A DNA stretch of 5,729 nucleotides from Thermomicrobiales bacterium (GCA_020847015.1 JADLCW010000560.1:1-5729), one strand, 5' to 3'. Counted from the stretch's first letter, positions 1-5,513 are shown. Notes: generated by a model from the letters alone, not told the origin. Program-made: numbers and translations.

Positions 1-76
1 CGTTGATGACGTAGGAGACCGTGGCGGTGGAAACGCCGGCACGCCGAGCGATGTCTTTGATGGTGGCTCCGCTCAT
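1..76 (-). CDS. LacI-family transcriptional repressor, N-terminus only (continues beyond the left edge)
   Basis: Reading the minus strand from the ATG at 76-74 gives MSGATIKDIARRAGVS followed by TATVSYVIN. This is the N-terminal helix-turn-helix of the LacI/GalR family: the recognition pattern is T-I-K-D-[IV]-A-x-x-A-G-V-S-x-x-T-V-S. Family members are dimeric cytoplasmic DNA-binding proteins whose C-terminal periplasmic-binding-like domain senses a sugar or related ligand. That domain lies outside the window, so the ligand cannot be named. A second in-frame ATG lies at 82-80. I prefer 76 because a weak GGA (85-83) sits six bases upstream of it but directly abuts the ATG at 82. The gene has its own near-consensus promoter at 144-116 and two LacI-type operator cores over the predicted transcription start, which implies autorepression. 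The helix-turn-helix assignment is very secure; everything downstream is unseen. Confidence 0.93.
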   Translation of the reverse strand, partial: MSGATIKDIARRAGVSTATVSYVIN

Positions 77-89
77 CGCCATTCCAGTG

Positions 90-110
90 AATCGTTTAGA
101 TAATCGATTA
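90..110. promoter_or_regulatory. Tandem LacI-family operator-like boxes
   Basis: Two copies of the LacI/GalR-family operator core AANCGNTT occur side by side: AATCGTTT at 90-97 and AATCGATT at 102-109. The second lies inside the perfect 10-base palindrome TAATCGATTA (101-110). Their central CG steps are 12 bases apart, slightly more than one helical turn. They lie directly downstream of the regulator's -10 element and cover the predicted start point, where a bound repressor would block transcription. The likely binder is the LacI-family protein encoded immediately beyond, but another family member could use the site. Confidence 0.6.
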
Positions 111-115
111 GCACG

Positions 116-144
116 AGAATATGGAGATGGGGGGCAAATGTCAA
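116..144 (-). promoter_or_regulatory. Sigma-70 type promoter of the LacI-family regulator
   Basis: On the minus strand there is a perfect TTGACA (144-139), a 17-base spacer, and TATTCT (121-116), which matches four of six positions of TATAAT. The predicted transcription start is near 109, giving a leader of roughly 27-33 bases before the regulator's start codon. The region is AT-richer than its surroundings, as expected of a promoter. The match and spacing are seen directly; activity is inferred. Confidence 0.7.
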
Positions 145-365
145 TCCCCCGTGCGAGCGCGAGTGCGTGCGTGGCGGCTGGAATGAGACCGAGTGCCGGA
201 ATCATCCGTCCATCGCCCCGGCGTTTCTCCGTACGGCCGGCGTTGCTCTTTCTGCCTGTCCGCTTCAGGCGTTGCTCCCGCTCCAGCGGCCGCCACGTTC
301 GGCATTGGCAAAGCGCGCCCAAGCGACTGCGCTACACGCAATTGACCGAAGCCGCCGCCCATCGC
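145..365. other. No recognisable gene
   Basis: This stretch lies between the regulator's promoter and the aldehyde dehydrogenase remnant. Frames are open in places on both strands, but the translations are arginine- and serine-rich with no domain I recognise, as expected of GC-rich non-coding or decayed DNA. A G5/C5 pair (130-134 and 146-150) flanks the TTGACA of the regulator promoter. The upstream part of the dehydrogenase may have been here once, but I could not recover its catalytic-cysteine region in any frame. Confidence 0.5.
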
Positions 366-518
366 TGCCGCTGTGTTCACTGCGGCTGGACTCTCCACGA
401 CTTCGCTCCGGAGATGGCCCAAGCGCCGTTCGGCGGGATGAAGGAGAGCGGGATCGGATGCGAGGGCGGCCGCGAGAGCATCGAGGCGCACCTCGAAACG
501 ACGTACATCTCCATCGGG
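366..518 (+). pseudogene. C-terminal remnant of an NAD(P)-dependent aldehyde dehydrogenase
   Basis: The plus frame at 426-518 reads PFGGMKESGIGCEGG, then RESIEAHLETTYISIG. This is the conserved C-terminal end of aldehyde dehydrogenases of the succinate-semialdehyde dehydrogenase-like group: PFGG-x-K-x-SG-x-G-x-E-GG, then a short helix and the ET-x-Y-[IV] terminus that packs at the oligomer interface. The preceding residues (366-425) loosely fit the V-x-N-x-F segment before PFGG. Members of this family are usually close to 480-500 residues; here only about 50 are recognisable. The Rossmann fold, the catalytic cysteine and the active-site glutamate are missing. The frame also runs about 39 codons past the normal family end, to a TGA at 636-638, so the original stop seems lost. 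I read it as a degraded or recombined gene end, not a working gene. It points away from the LacI-type regulator, so the intact gene may once have belonged to a sugar or aldehyde catabolic cluster controlled by that regulator. Confidence 0.75.
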
Positions 519-956
519 CGCCGGCATTCCGTCGATCTCCGCAGGAAGCGCCTTTTGCTCGATCGGCCACAGATCGAGCATCGCCCCGAGCGGGGCATAT
601 GCTCCTTCGGGTACGGCTCCTCTAGGCGAGATCGATGATCTGCTGACCTCTCATATCGAGTGGGGTTCCGAGCCAGGCGCGACCGGCATATCGCCGGTCA
701 TCGACTGCGTGTCCGTTGGGGTATGAATGCGCCATTCGGTGCGCCAAACCCCGGTCGGGATCGCCGCTCGGATCGAAGACGCTGTACGCCACGATCGTGT
801 GGATTCGACTGGCGACGCCGAACGACGGTGAATGTCTGCGGACAAGCCCAAAGGACCACCATCCACATCGCCATGTCGCCAGGAGAATTGCGTAAGATGG
901 TTGAGATGGATTCGGCTGCTTGCAATTGATACAGATCTGCACGGGCGCAACCACAC
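519..956. other. No recognisable gene; probably decayed DNA
   Basis: About 440 bases between the dehydrogenase remnant and the SRA-like gene. The minus strand is free of stops from 1143 down to a TAG at 624-622, but most of that frame is antisense to the SRA-like gene and I recognise no domain in it. Plus-strand frames give arginine-rich translations without a family signature. A 7-base perfect inverted repeat (GACCGGC at 682-688, GCCGGTC at 694-700, 5-base loop) is present with no T run on either side. Two short palindromes, CAATTG (923-928) and CAGATCTG (932-939), lie upstream of the SRA-like gene. No convincing -35/-10 pair is seen for that gene; TTGAGA at 901-906 has no good partner. Confidence 0.45.
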
Positions 957-962
957 GGGAGG
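957..962 (+). promoter_or_regulatory. Shine-Dalgarno site fixing a TTG start
   Basis: GGGAGG at 957-962 is followed by a 7-base gap and TTG at 970. The frame is open further upstream, to an ATG at 832, but the translation before 970 does not resemble the family. The family's usual N-terminal segment begins just after this TTG, so the site decides the start. Confidence 0.7.
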
Positions 963-969
963 ACGCCAG

Positions 970-1374
970 TTGTTCAAGATCGACCAAGTTTACGAGCGGG
1001 CCAAGATTCATGACCTCTTTGGGGGCGAGCGCCAAAAGGGTATTAGCAAGCCCGCCAGCCATGACTTCATCATGCTTTTCTCGGGCGGCGCCGAGAAAGC
1101 CTCGGGATATGAAAACGGCTGGCTCGACGATTGGCGCTACCAATATTCGGGCGAGGGACAGTCAGGCGATATGCAAATGACAGGCGGCAATCGCGCTATT
1201 CGCGATCATGCGCCAAACGGCAAGGTGTTGTATCTCTTTGAGCGAACGGCTCCCAAGTTCTATGCATTCCGCGGAGAGATGACCTGCGAGGGCCACGAAC
1301 TGGTCACGAACGTTCCCGGTGGAGACGGACAGCCTCGCACCATCATCCTGTTTCAATTGCGTCGGCGCATCTGA
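970..1374 (+). CDS. Stand-alone SRA-like (ScoMcrA-type) modified-DNA-binding domain protein, HNH nuclease part absent
   Basis: The TTG start at 970 gives 134 residues. Motifs in order are Q-V-Y-x-R at 6-10, IHDLFGGERQKGIS at 13-26, GYENGW at 46-51, YSGEGQSGDM at 59-68, GNRAIRDHAPNGK at 73-85, LFE at 89-91, and the closing strand RTIILFQL at 123-130. This order matches the N-terminal SRA-like domain of ScoMcrA-like HNH endonucleases, where it is thought to recognise modified bases so that a C-terminal HNH domain can cut foreign DNA. Such nucleases commonly approach 300 residues. Here a stop follows a few residues after the domain, and no HNH motif (C-x-x-C or H-H-x-x-P with downstream H or N) appears in any plus frame up to galM. 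The product is therefore either a reader domain alone or a gene that lost its nuclease. The first 50 bases from 971 are 23/50 G+C against 35/50 in a gltX sample (3841-3890), which suggests transfer. galM converges on it from the right. The domain call is firm; the function is inferred. Confidence 0.8.
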   Translation: MFKIDQVYERAKIHDLFGGERQKGISKPASHDFIMLFSGGAEKASGYENGWLDDWRYQYSGEGQSGDMQMTGGNRAIRDHAPNGKVLYLFERTAPKFYAFRGEMTCEGHELVTNVPGGDGQPRTIILFQLRRRI

Positions 1375-1393
1375 ACCCCCGCAAATCGCCCGG

Positions 1394-1408
1394 CGGACCC
1401 GTGGTCCG
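1394..1408 (+). terminator. Stem-loop after the SRA-like gene
   Basis: CGGACC (1394-1399), loop CGT, then GGTCCG (1403-1408): a perfect 6-base GC-rich stem starting 19 bases after the stop codon. There is no T tract behind it, so it is at best a weak or factor-assisted terminator. Confidence 0.3.
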
Positions 1409-1499
1409 GCGAGTGCATGGTTGGTTCCCACGACCGCCATATCTGCATTATGCAGCCGCTTCGTCCCGAGCCCCCCGCCGTCTCGTCCCACCCGCCAAG

Positions 1500-1522
1500 G
1501 CAGAGCGTTCATGACGCTCTGC
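1500..1522 (-). terminator. Stem-loop at the convergent end of galM
   Basis: GCAGAGCGT (1500-1508), loop TCATG, ACGCTCTGC (1514-1522): a perfect 9-base stem beginning 8 bases past the galM stop on the minus strand. No U run follows on either strand, so it is not a textbook intrinsic terminator. High-GC genomes often use such stems, and one between convergent genes could serve both transcripts. Confidence 0.5.
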
Positions 1523-1530
1523 ACCACGCA

Positions 1531-2607
1531 TCACCCATCCGTCGAAAAGGCGAACGCGGTCGTCGTGCGATAGACCTCGCCGGGGCGCAGCACCGGGCTG
1601 GGGAAATTCGGATGGTTGGGCGAATCGGGAAACGTCTGCGTCTCCAGACAAAACCCGTCGCTCTGGCGATAGGTCCGCCCGCTCGTGCCGGTCAGCGTGC
1701 CGTCGAGGAAACTGCCGGCGTAGAGTTGCACCCCCGGCGCGGTCGTCCACACCTCCAGCACGCGCCCGCTGCCCGGCTCCAACACCCGCGCCGCTCGCAG
1801 GAGCGACCGGTCGTCCGGCGACGGGCGATCCAGCACGAAACTGTGGTCGTAGCCGCGCCCGCGCACAATCTGCTCCGTTCCCTCGCGGATCCGCTCGCCG
1901 ATGGCGTGCGGGGTGGTGAAGTCGAACGGGGCGCCGGCCACCGGGGCGAACTCCCCGCTGGGGATCAGCGTCTCGTCGATGGGCACGTAGCGGCTGGCGG
2001 CGATCTGCAACAGATGGTTCTCGATCGTGCCGCTGCCCTCCCCGGCCAGATTGAAGTAGCTGTGGTTGGTCAGATTGACGATGGTCGGGCGGTCGGTTTC
2101 GGCGCGATAGTCGATGCGCAGCGCATTGTCCCGGGTCAGGGTGTAGACGACTTCGGCGGTCAGCGTGCCCGGGTAGCCTTCTTCACCGTGGGGGCTGGTT
2201 CGCGTCAGCCGCAGCGCTGGGCCATCGTCGGTCTCTCGCGGCTCGGCCTCCCAGACACGCTTGTCGAACCCGCGCGCCCCGCCGTGCAGGTGGTGACCGT
2301 CATCGTTGCAGGCGAGCTGGATCGTCTCGCCATCCAGCGTGAAGCGCCCCTCGCGGATGCGATTGGCGTAGCGCCCGGCGACAACCCCGAAGAACGGGCT
2401 GTTGTCGCGCATATAGCGGTCGAGATCGGGCAACCCGAGCACGACGTTGCCGGCGCGCCGCGTCCGATCCGGCGCCTCCAGCCGCTGCACGAGCGCTCCG
2501 TAGCTGAGAATCGCCGCCCGCAACCCGACTCCGTTGTCCAGCGTGAATCGCTCGACCGCTCGCCCGTCCGCCACGCCGAACGGTTCCCGCACGATGCCAC
2601 GGACCAT
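1531..2607 (-). CDS. galM: Aldose 1-epimerase (mutarotase)
   Basis: The 358-residue product is a full-length galactose mutarotase, which interconverts alpha and beta anomers of aldohexoses such as galactose and glucose in the cytoplasm, feeding the Leloir pathway and sugar catabolism. Family landmarks are present: GRYANRI (78-84, with the substrate-binding Arg83), LHGG (107-110, His108), NLTNHSYFNLAG (178-189, His182 as catalytic acid), GYDHSF (252-257, Asp254), and E322 in FCLETQTFPDSPNHPNFPS as catalytic base. No signal peptide is visible. The ATG at 2607-2605 is chosen because GGAGG (2618-2614) lies 6 bases upstream; the frame is open further upstream, but without family similarity. It diverges from gltX across 200 bases and converges on the SRA-like gene. 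No other sugar gene is adjacent, so the in vivo sugar is not shown. Every key catalytic residue is intact. Confidence 0.96.
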   Translation of the reverse strand: MVRGIVREPFGVADGRAVERFTLDNGVGLRAAILSYGALVQRLEAPDRTRRAGNVVLGLPDLDRYMRDNSPFFGVVAGRYANRIREGRFTLDGETIQLACNDDGHHLHGGARGFDKRVWEAEPRETDDGPALRLTRTSPHGEEGYPGTLTAEVVYTLTRDNALRIDYRAETDRPTIVNLTNHSYFNLAGEGSGTIENHLLQIAASRYVPIDETLIPSGEFAPVAGAPFDFTTPHAIGERIREGTEQIVRGRGYDHSFVLDRPSPDDRSLLRAARVLEPGSGRVLEVWTTAPGVQLYAGSFLDGTLTGTSGRTYRQSDGFCLETQTFPDSPNHPNFPSPVLRPGEVYRTTTAFAFSTDG

Positions 2608-2620
2608 GAAGAGCCTCCGC

Positions 2621-2753
2621 GAGTCGAGACGTCGAGAAGAAGGCACGCCGCGGGACGAACCCCGACCCATCCTGCCGGTCGGCATTCTACGCGCATCGCC
2701 TGGCCCGCGCCTCATAGCAAATGACTCGCGCCTTCTCCTCGACTTCTCGACTC
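2621..2753. repeat. Long imperfect inverted repeat with GTCGAG units in the galM/gltX divergent region
   Basis: The left arm is 2621-2644 (begins GAGTCGAGACGTCGAG). The right arm is 2730-2753 (reverse complement begins GAGTCGAGAAGTCGAG). The arms are complementary at 22 of 24 positions and separated by 85 bases. Each arm holds two GTCGAG units 8 bases apart: 2623-2628 and 2631-2636 on the left, and as CTCGAC at 2738-2743 and 2746-2751 on the right. The left arm lies 14 bases from the galM start codon and the right arm ends 4 bases before the gltX -10-like element. It could be paired operator sites joined by looping, or a long-range RNA stem. No known regulator site is recognised. Confidence 0.6.
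2684..2689 (-). promoter_or_regulatory. Possible -10 element for galM
   Basis: TAGAAT on the minus strand (2689-2684) matches five of six positions of TATAAT and lies 76 bases upstream of the galM ATG, between the two arms of the inverted repeat. No good -35 hexamer is seen at 16-18 bases, so this is tentative. Confidence 0.25.
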
Positions 2754-2757
2754 CGTC

Positions 2758-2763
2758 TATACT
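2758..2763 (+). promoter_or_regulatory. Possible -10 element for gltX
   Basis: TATACT matches five of six positions of TATAAT and lies 44 bases upstream of the gltX ATG. The best upstream candidate, TTCTCC at 2733-2738 with a 19-base gap, is poor and sits inside the right arm of the inverted repeat, so a factor bound to that arm could affect promoter use. Confidence 0.35.
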
Positions 2764-2807
2764 CGCCATCGCTTCACGCCCGCGTCCGCCCGGAGGTCCA
2801 CGGCTGC

Positions 2808-4337
2808 ATGTCCTCACCCGTTCGCGTCCGCTTCGCCCCCAGCCCCACTGGGCTGCTCCACGTCGGCGGGGCGCGCACCGCACTGTTCAACTGGTTGCTG
2901 GCGCACGGTCAGGCGTCGCGCGAAGAGCGCGAAGGCGCTTTCGTGCTGCGCATCGAGGACACCGATCGCAACCGGCTGGTGGAAGGCGCCGAAGCCGGCA
3001 TCCTCGATGTGCTCGGCTGGTTCGGGTTGACCTGGGACGAAGGTCCGGATGTCGGCGGCCCGTATGGCCCTTACCGGCAGAGCGAGCGGACTGCGTTGTA
3101 TCGCGAGGCCGCCGAGCGCCTCGTCGCCGAGGGCAAGGCCTACCACTGCTTCTGCTCGCCGGAGCGGCTGCAGCGTTTGCGCGAGGAGCAGAGCGCCCGC
3201 AAGGAACCGCCCGGTTACGATCGCCACTGCCGCGATCTGCCGGCCGAAACGGTCGCCGCCAATCTGGCGCAGGGGCTCCCCTCGGTGATCCGCTTCAAGA
3301 TGCCGCGCACCGGCGAAACCATCGTGCGCGATCTGCTGCGCGGTCCCATCACCTACCAGAATGTCACTCTGGAAGATCTGGTGCTGCTCAAATCGGATGG
3401 CTACCCGACCTACCACCTCGCCAACGTGGTGGACGATCGCGCCATGCGCATCAGCCACATTCTGCGCGGAGAGGAATGGATTCCCACCGCGCCGGTTCAC
3501 TTGCAGCTCTACGCCGCCTTTGGCTGGGAGCCGCCCGCCTACGCCCACATGCCGCTCATTCTGGCTCCCGGCGGCGGCAAGCTCTCCAAGCGGCACGGCT
3601 CGACCTCGATGGAAGAGTTCCGCGCGCAGGGGTATCTGCCCGAGGCGCTGATGAACTATCTCGCCCTGCTCGGCTGGAGCTACGACGGCACGACCGAAAT
3701 CTTCAGCAAGCAGGATCTGCTGGACAAATTCACCCTGGAGCGAGTCAACCCCTCGCCCGGCACGTTCGACTACGCCAAGCTGACCTGGTTCAACGCCTAC
3801 TACATCAACCACATCCTGACGCCCGAAGACTTGACCGCGCGGTTGATGCCGTTTCTCGCCGAGGCCGGGCTGGTCGACCCAGCCGCTGTCGCCGACGCCG
3901 GTCACCCCGACCGCGCCCGCGTGCGGCCGGCGGCGACGCTCCTGAAGGATCGTCTGGAAACGCTGGCGCAGGGACCGGACATGCTCGGCTATTTCCTGAC
4001 CGAGGATCTGCCGCCCTACGACGCCGCGCTGCTCGTGCCGAAAAAAATGACCGCCGCCGAGGTGCTGACTGCACTGGAAGCGGTTGCCCGCATGCTGCCG
4101 GAGGCCGATCTGAACGACGAGGCGGCGAGCGAAGCGCGCTTCCGGGCGCTGGCCGACGAACTGGGACTGAAGGCGGGGCAATTGTTCATGCCGATCCGGG
4201 TGGCGGTCACCGGCCGCACCCAGTCGCCGGGGCTGTTTGAAACGATGCGCGTCATCGGGGCGCGTCGCTGCGTGGAACGGGTGGATCGAGCGATCGCGGC
4301 GCTGCGTGCGGTCGCGGCGGACCCGGCGACGGCATAG
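2808..4337 (+). CDS. gltX: Glutamyl-tRNA synthetase
   Basis: The 509-residue product has the usual length of bacterial GluRS, a monomeric cytoplasmic class I synthetase that charges tRNA-Glu using ATP. The Rossmann catalytic core opens with FAPSPTGLLHVGGARTALFN; HVGG (18-21) is the HIGH signature. The second ATP motif is KLSKR (258-262) within GGGKLSKRHGS. The glutamate and acceptor region includes RIEDTD (48-53), YHLANVVDD (202-210) and HILRGEEW (217-224). A zinc-like insert has C114-x-C116 and C141, but residue 143 is Asp where the E. coli enzyme has its fourth ligand, His127. The C-terminal half is the helical anticodon-binding region. The ATG at 2808 follows GGAGGT (2792-2797) by 10 bases, and the protein begins directly with the conserved motif. 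It likely heads a transcript with the oxidoreductase 42 bases downstream. Whether it also charges tRNA-Gln, as in organisms using the GatCAB amidotransferase, cannot be told here. Confidence 0.97.
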   Translation: MSSPVRVRFAPSPTGLLHVGGARTALFNWLLAHGQASREEREGAFVLRIEDTDRNRLVEGAEAGILDVLGWFGLTWDEGPDVGGPYGPYRQSERTALYREAAERLVAEGKAYHCFCSPERLQRLREEQSARKEPPGYDRHCRDLPAETVAANLAQGLPSVIRFKMPRTGETIVRDLLRGPITYQNVTLEDLVLLKSDGYPTYHLANVVDDRAMRISHILRGEEWIPTAPVHLQLYAAFGWEPPAYAHMPLILAPGGGKLSKRHGSTSMEEFRAQGYLPEALMNYLALLGWSYDGTTEIFSKQDLLDKFTLERVNPSPGTFDYAKLTWFNAYYINHILTPEDLTARLMPFLAEAGLVDPAAVADAGHPDRARVRPAATLLKDRLETLAQGPDMLGYFLTEDLPPYDAALLVPKKMTAAEVLTALEAVARMLPEADLNDEAASEARFRALADELGLKAGQLFMPIRVAVTGRTQSPGLFETMRVIGARRCVERVDRAIAALRAVAADPATA

Positions 4338-4379
4338 CGCAGAGTTGGCAAAACTGGAACGGAAGCTGAGGGGGGACGA

Positions 4380-5366
4380 GTGGCGCGACATCCGTGGGTG
4401 GCGGCGGCGGACGACGGGATCCGCTGGGGAGTTCAGTTGGTGCTGGGCGAAGAGGGGCTGGCGACGCTGCGCGAGCGCGGCCGCCTCATCGAGTCGCTCG
4501 GCATCGACGGGGCGTTCATCTTCGATCATCCCTCCATGCAAGCCGATCCCTGGATGTGCCTGGCCGCCCTCTCCAGTGTGACCGAGCGGGTGCGCCTGGG
4601 CTCCATCGTCAACTGCGTGCCCTACCGCCACCCGGCCTATCTGGCTCGACTCGCCGCCGATCTCGACAATCTGAGCGATGGCCGTCTGCTGCTGGGGTTG
4701 GGCATTGGCTGGCTGGCGCCGGAATTCGCCGCTCTGGGCGTCCGCTACGAGGATCTGTCCGCGCGCTACGAGGCGCTGGAAGAGGCGCTGGAAATCATTC
4801 CCGGCGCCTGGAGCGAGGAGCCGTTCAGCTTTGCCGGTCGCCATTACCAATTGGACGCGCTACGGATCGCGCCGCCGCCCATGCAGCGCCCCCGCCCCCC
4901 ATTGCTGATCGGCGGCAGCGGCGAGCGGCGCACGCTGGCGCTGGTGGCGCGCTACGCCGACGCCTGCAATATCAACGAGGTGAGCAATACGCCGGAGGGG
5001 ATGCGCAACATCGAAGGCGTCGCCGGGGTGCGGCGCAAGCTGGCAGCGCTGCGTCGCCACTGCGACACGGTCGAGCGCCCCTACGATGAGGTGCTGCGCT
5101 CCCACTTCACGCTGAAACTGGTCATCGCCGAAACCGACGCGGCGGCGCGGGAGAAGCTGGCGCAGTTGCTGGCCGCCCCCTCGACCTCGCCCGGCACGCG
5201 GCGCTCCCATCCCAGCGCCTTCGTGGTCGGTTCGCCGGATACGGTCGTCGCCCACTACAACGCGATCGCCGCCGAAGGCATCCAGTACTTCATCGCCCAG
5301 GTCGACAGCGTGGACACCGAGACGCTGGAATTGCTGTCGCGTGAGGTGATGCCCCGCGTCGGCTGA
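4380..5366 (+). CDS. LLM-class (luciferase-like) oxidoreductase, probably F420-dependent
   Basis: The 328-residue product matches the bacterial luciferase-like TIM-barrel superfamily. Landmarks are the first strand GVQLVLGEEG (17-26), SLGIDGAFIFDHP (39-51), DPWMCLAALSSVTERVRLGS (56-75), HPAYLARLAADLDNLSDGRL (84-103), the LGLGIGWLAPEFAALGV motif (105-121), and the cofactor-phosphate loop RPPLLIGGSGERRTL (172-186) followed by ARYADACNIN (190-199). Relatives that use coenzyme F420 share this arrangement, and FMN-dependent relatives are the alternative. It probably carries out hydride transfer on an organic substrate in the cytoplasm; the substrate is unknown. The GTG at 4380 is chosen because GAGG (4368-4371) lies 8 bases upstream in the purine-rich GAGGGGGGA run. 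It follows gltX by 42 bases with no visible terminator between them, so co-transcription is likely although no functional link to tRNA charging is known. No truncation or frameshift is seen. Confidence 0.9.
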   Translation: MARHPWVAAADDGIRWGVQLVLGEEGLATLRERGRLIESLGIDGAFIFDHPSMQADPWMCLAALSSVTERVRLGSIVNCVPYRHPAYLARLAADLDNLSDGRLLLGLGIGWLAPEFAALGVRYEDLSARYEALEEALEIIPGAWSEEPFSFAGRHYQLDALRIAPPPMQRPRPPLLIGGSGERRTLALVARYADACNINEVSNTPEGMRNIEGVAGVRRKLAALRRHCDTVERPYDEVLRSHFTLKLVIAETDAAAREKLAQLLAAPSTSPGTRRSHPSAFVVGSPDTVVAHYNAIAAEGIQYFIAQVDSVDTETLELLSREVMPRVG

Positions 5367-5410
5367 TCTCAGATCGCGGCGCCCCGCTCGACCCGGCTCG
5401 ACGAACGAGA

Positions 5411-5454
5411 GCCGCGACAAACCTGACTTCCGGTCGTGGCGCCATTCCTGGCGC
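5411..5454 (+). terminator. Overlapping stem-loops after the oxidoreductase gene
   Basis: GCCGCGAC (5411-5418) pairs with GTCGTGGC (5433-5440) with one G-T wobble and a 14-base loop. Overlapping it, GCGCCA (5439-5444) pairs perfectly with TGGCGC (5449-5454) across a TTCC loop. Neither has a T tract. They start 45 bases past the stop codon and could contribute to transcript ending. Confidence 0.3.
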
Positions 5455-5490
5455 GGTCGGCGTCGTGTGCGTTGCGCAGTCGTCGTGTTT

Positions 5491-5513
5491 GCGCCGCACC
5501 ATTGTGACGGCGC
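5491..5513 (+). terminator. Strong stem-loop, possible operon end
   Basis: GCGCCGCAC (5491-5499), loop CATT, GTG (5504-5506), bulged A, CGGCGC (5508-5513): a nine-pair stem with one bulge. The following bases, GTTATCC, are not a T tract. A competing stem, GCGCG (5510-5514) with CGCGC (5520-5524), shares four bases, so the two cannot form together. Confidence 0.35.

Noticed and set aside
141..581. Minus-strand open frame opposite the dehydrogenase remnant
   Set aside because: The plus strand shows a clear family signature here; the minus translation has no recognisable domain.
682..700. GACCGGC/GCCGGTC inverted repeat as an intrinsic terminator
   Set aside because: No T tract on either side and no gene ends nearby; a 7-base GC stem is easily found by chance in this DNA.
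1443..1455. CTGCAT-T-ATGCAG palindrome as an operator
   Set aside because: It lies between convergent gene ends, with no promoter beside it and no second copy seen; probably chance.
1375..1530. Possible HNH nuclease half continuing the SRA-like gene by frameshift
   Set aside because: All three plus frames were read; none shows paired Cys or His-His-Pro HNH motifs. The Cys-Thr-Thr-His-His in one frame (about 1519-1533) is isolated and overlaps the galM end.
1417..2724. Long plus-strand open frame opposite galM
   Set aside because: galM on the other strand has all its catalytic motifs, a start codon and a Shine-Dalgarno; this frame has none and spans the galM start region.
2534..4240. Long plus-strand open frame overlapping gltX in another frame
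   Set aside because: Arginine- and proline-rich translation with no domain; it runs across the galM start, the divergent promoter region and gltX, so it is a shadow of GC-rich coding.
2814..4850. Very long open frame on the minus strand across gltX
   Set aside because: It is antisense to the well-supported gltX and oxidoreductase genes; its translation is rich in Arg, Gln, Gly and His with no family signature, as expected opposite GC-rich codons.
5365..5375. GATCT-C-AGATC palindrome at the oxidoreductase stop codon
   Set aside because: Short, overlaps the stop codon and has no partner element; likely chance.
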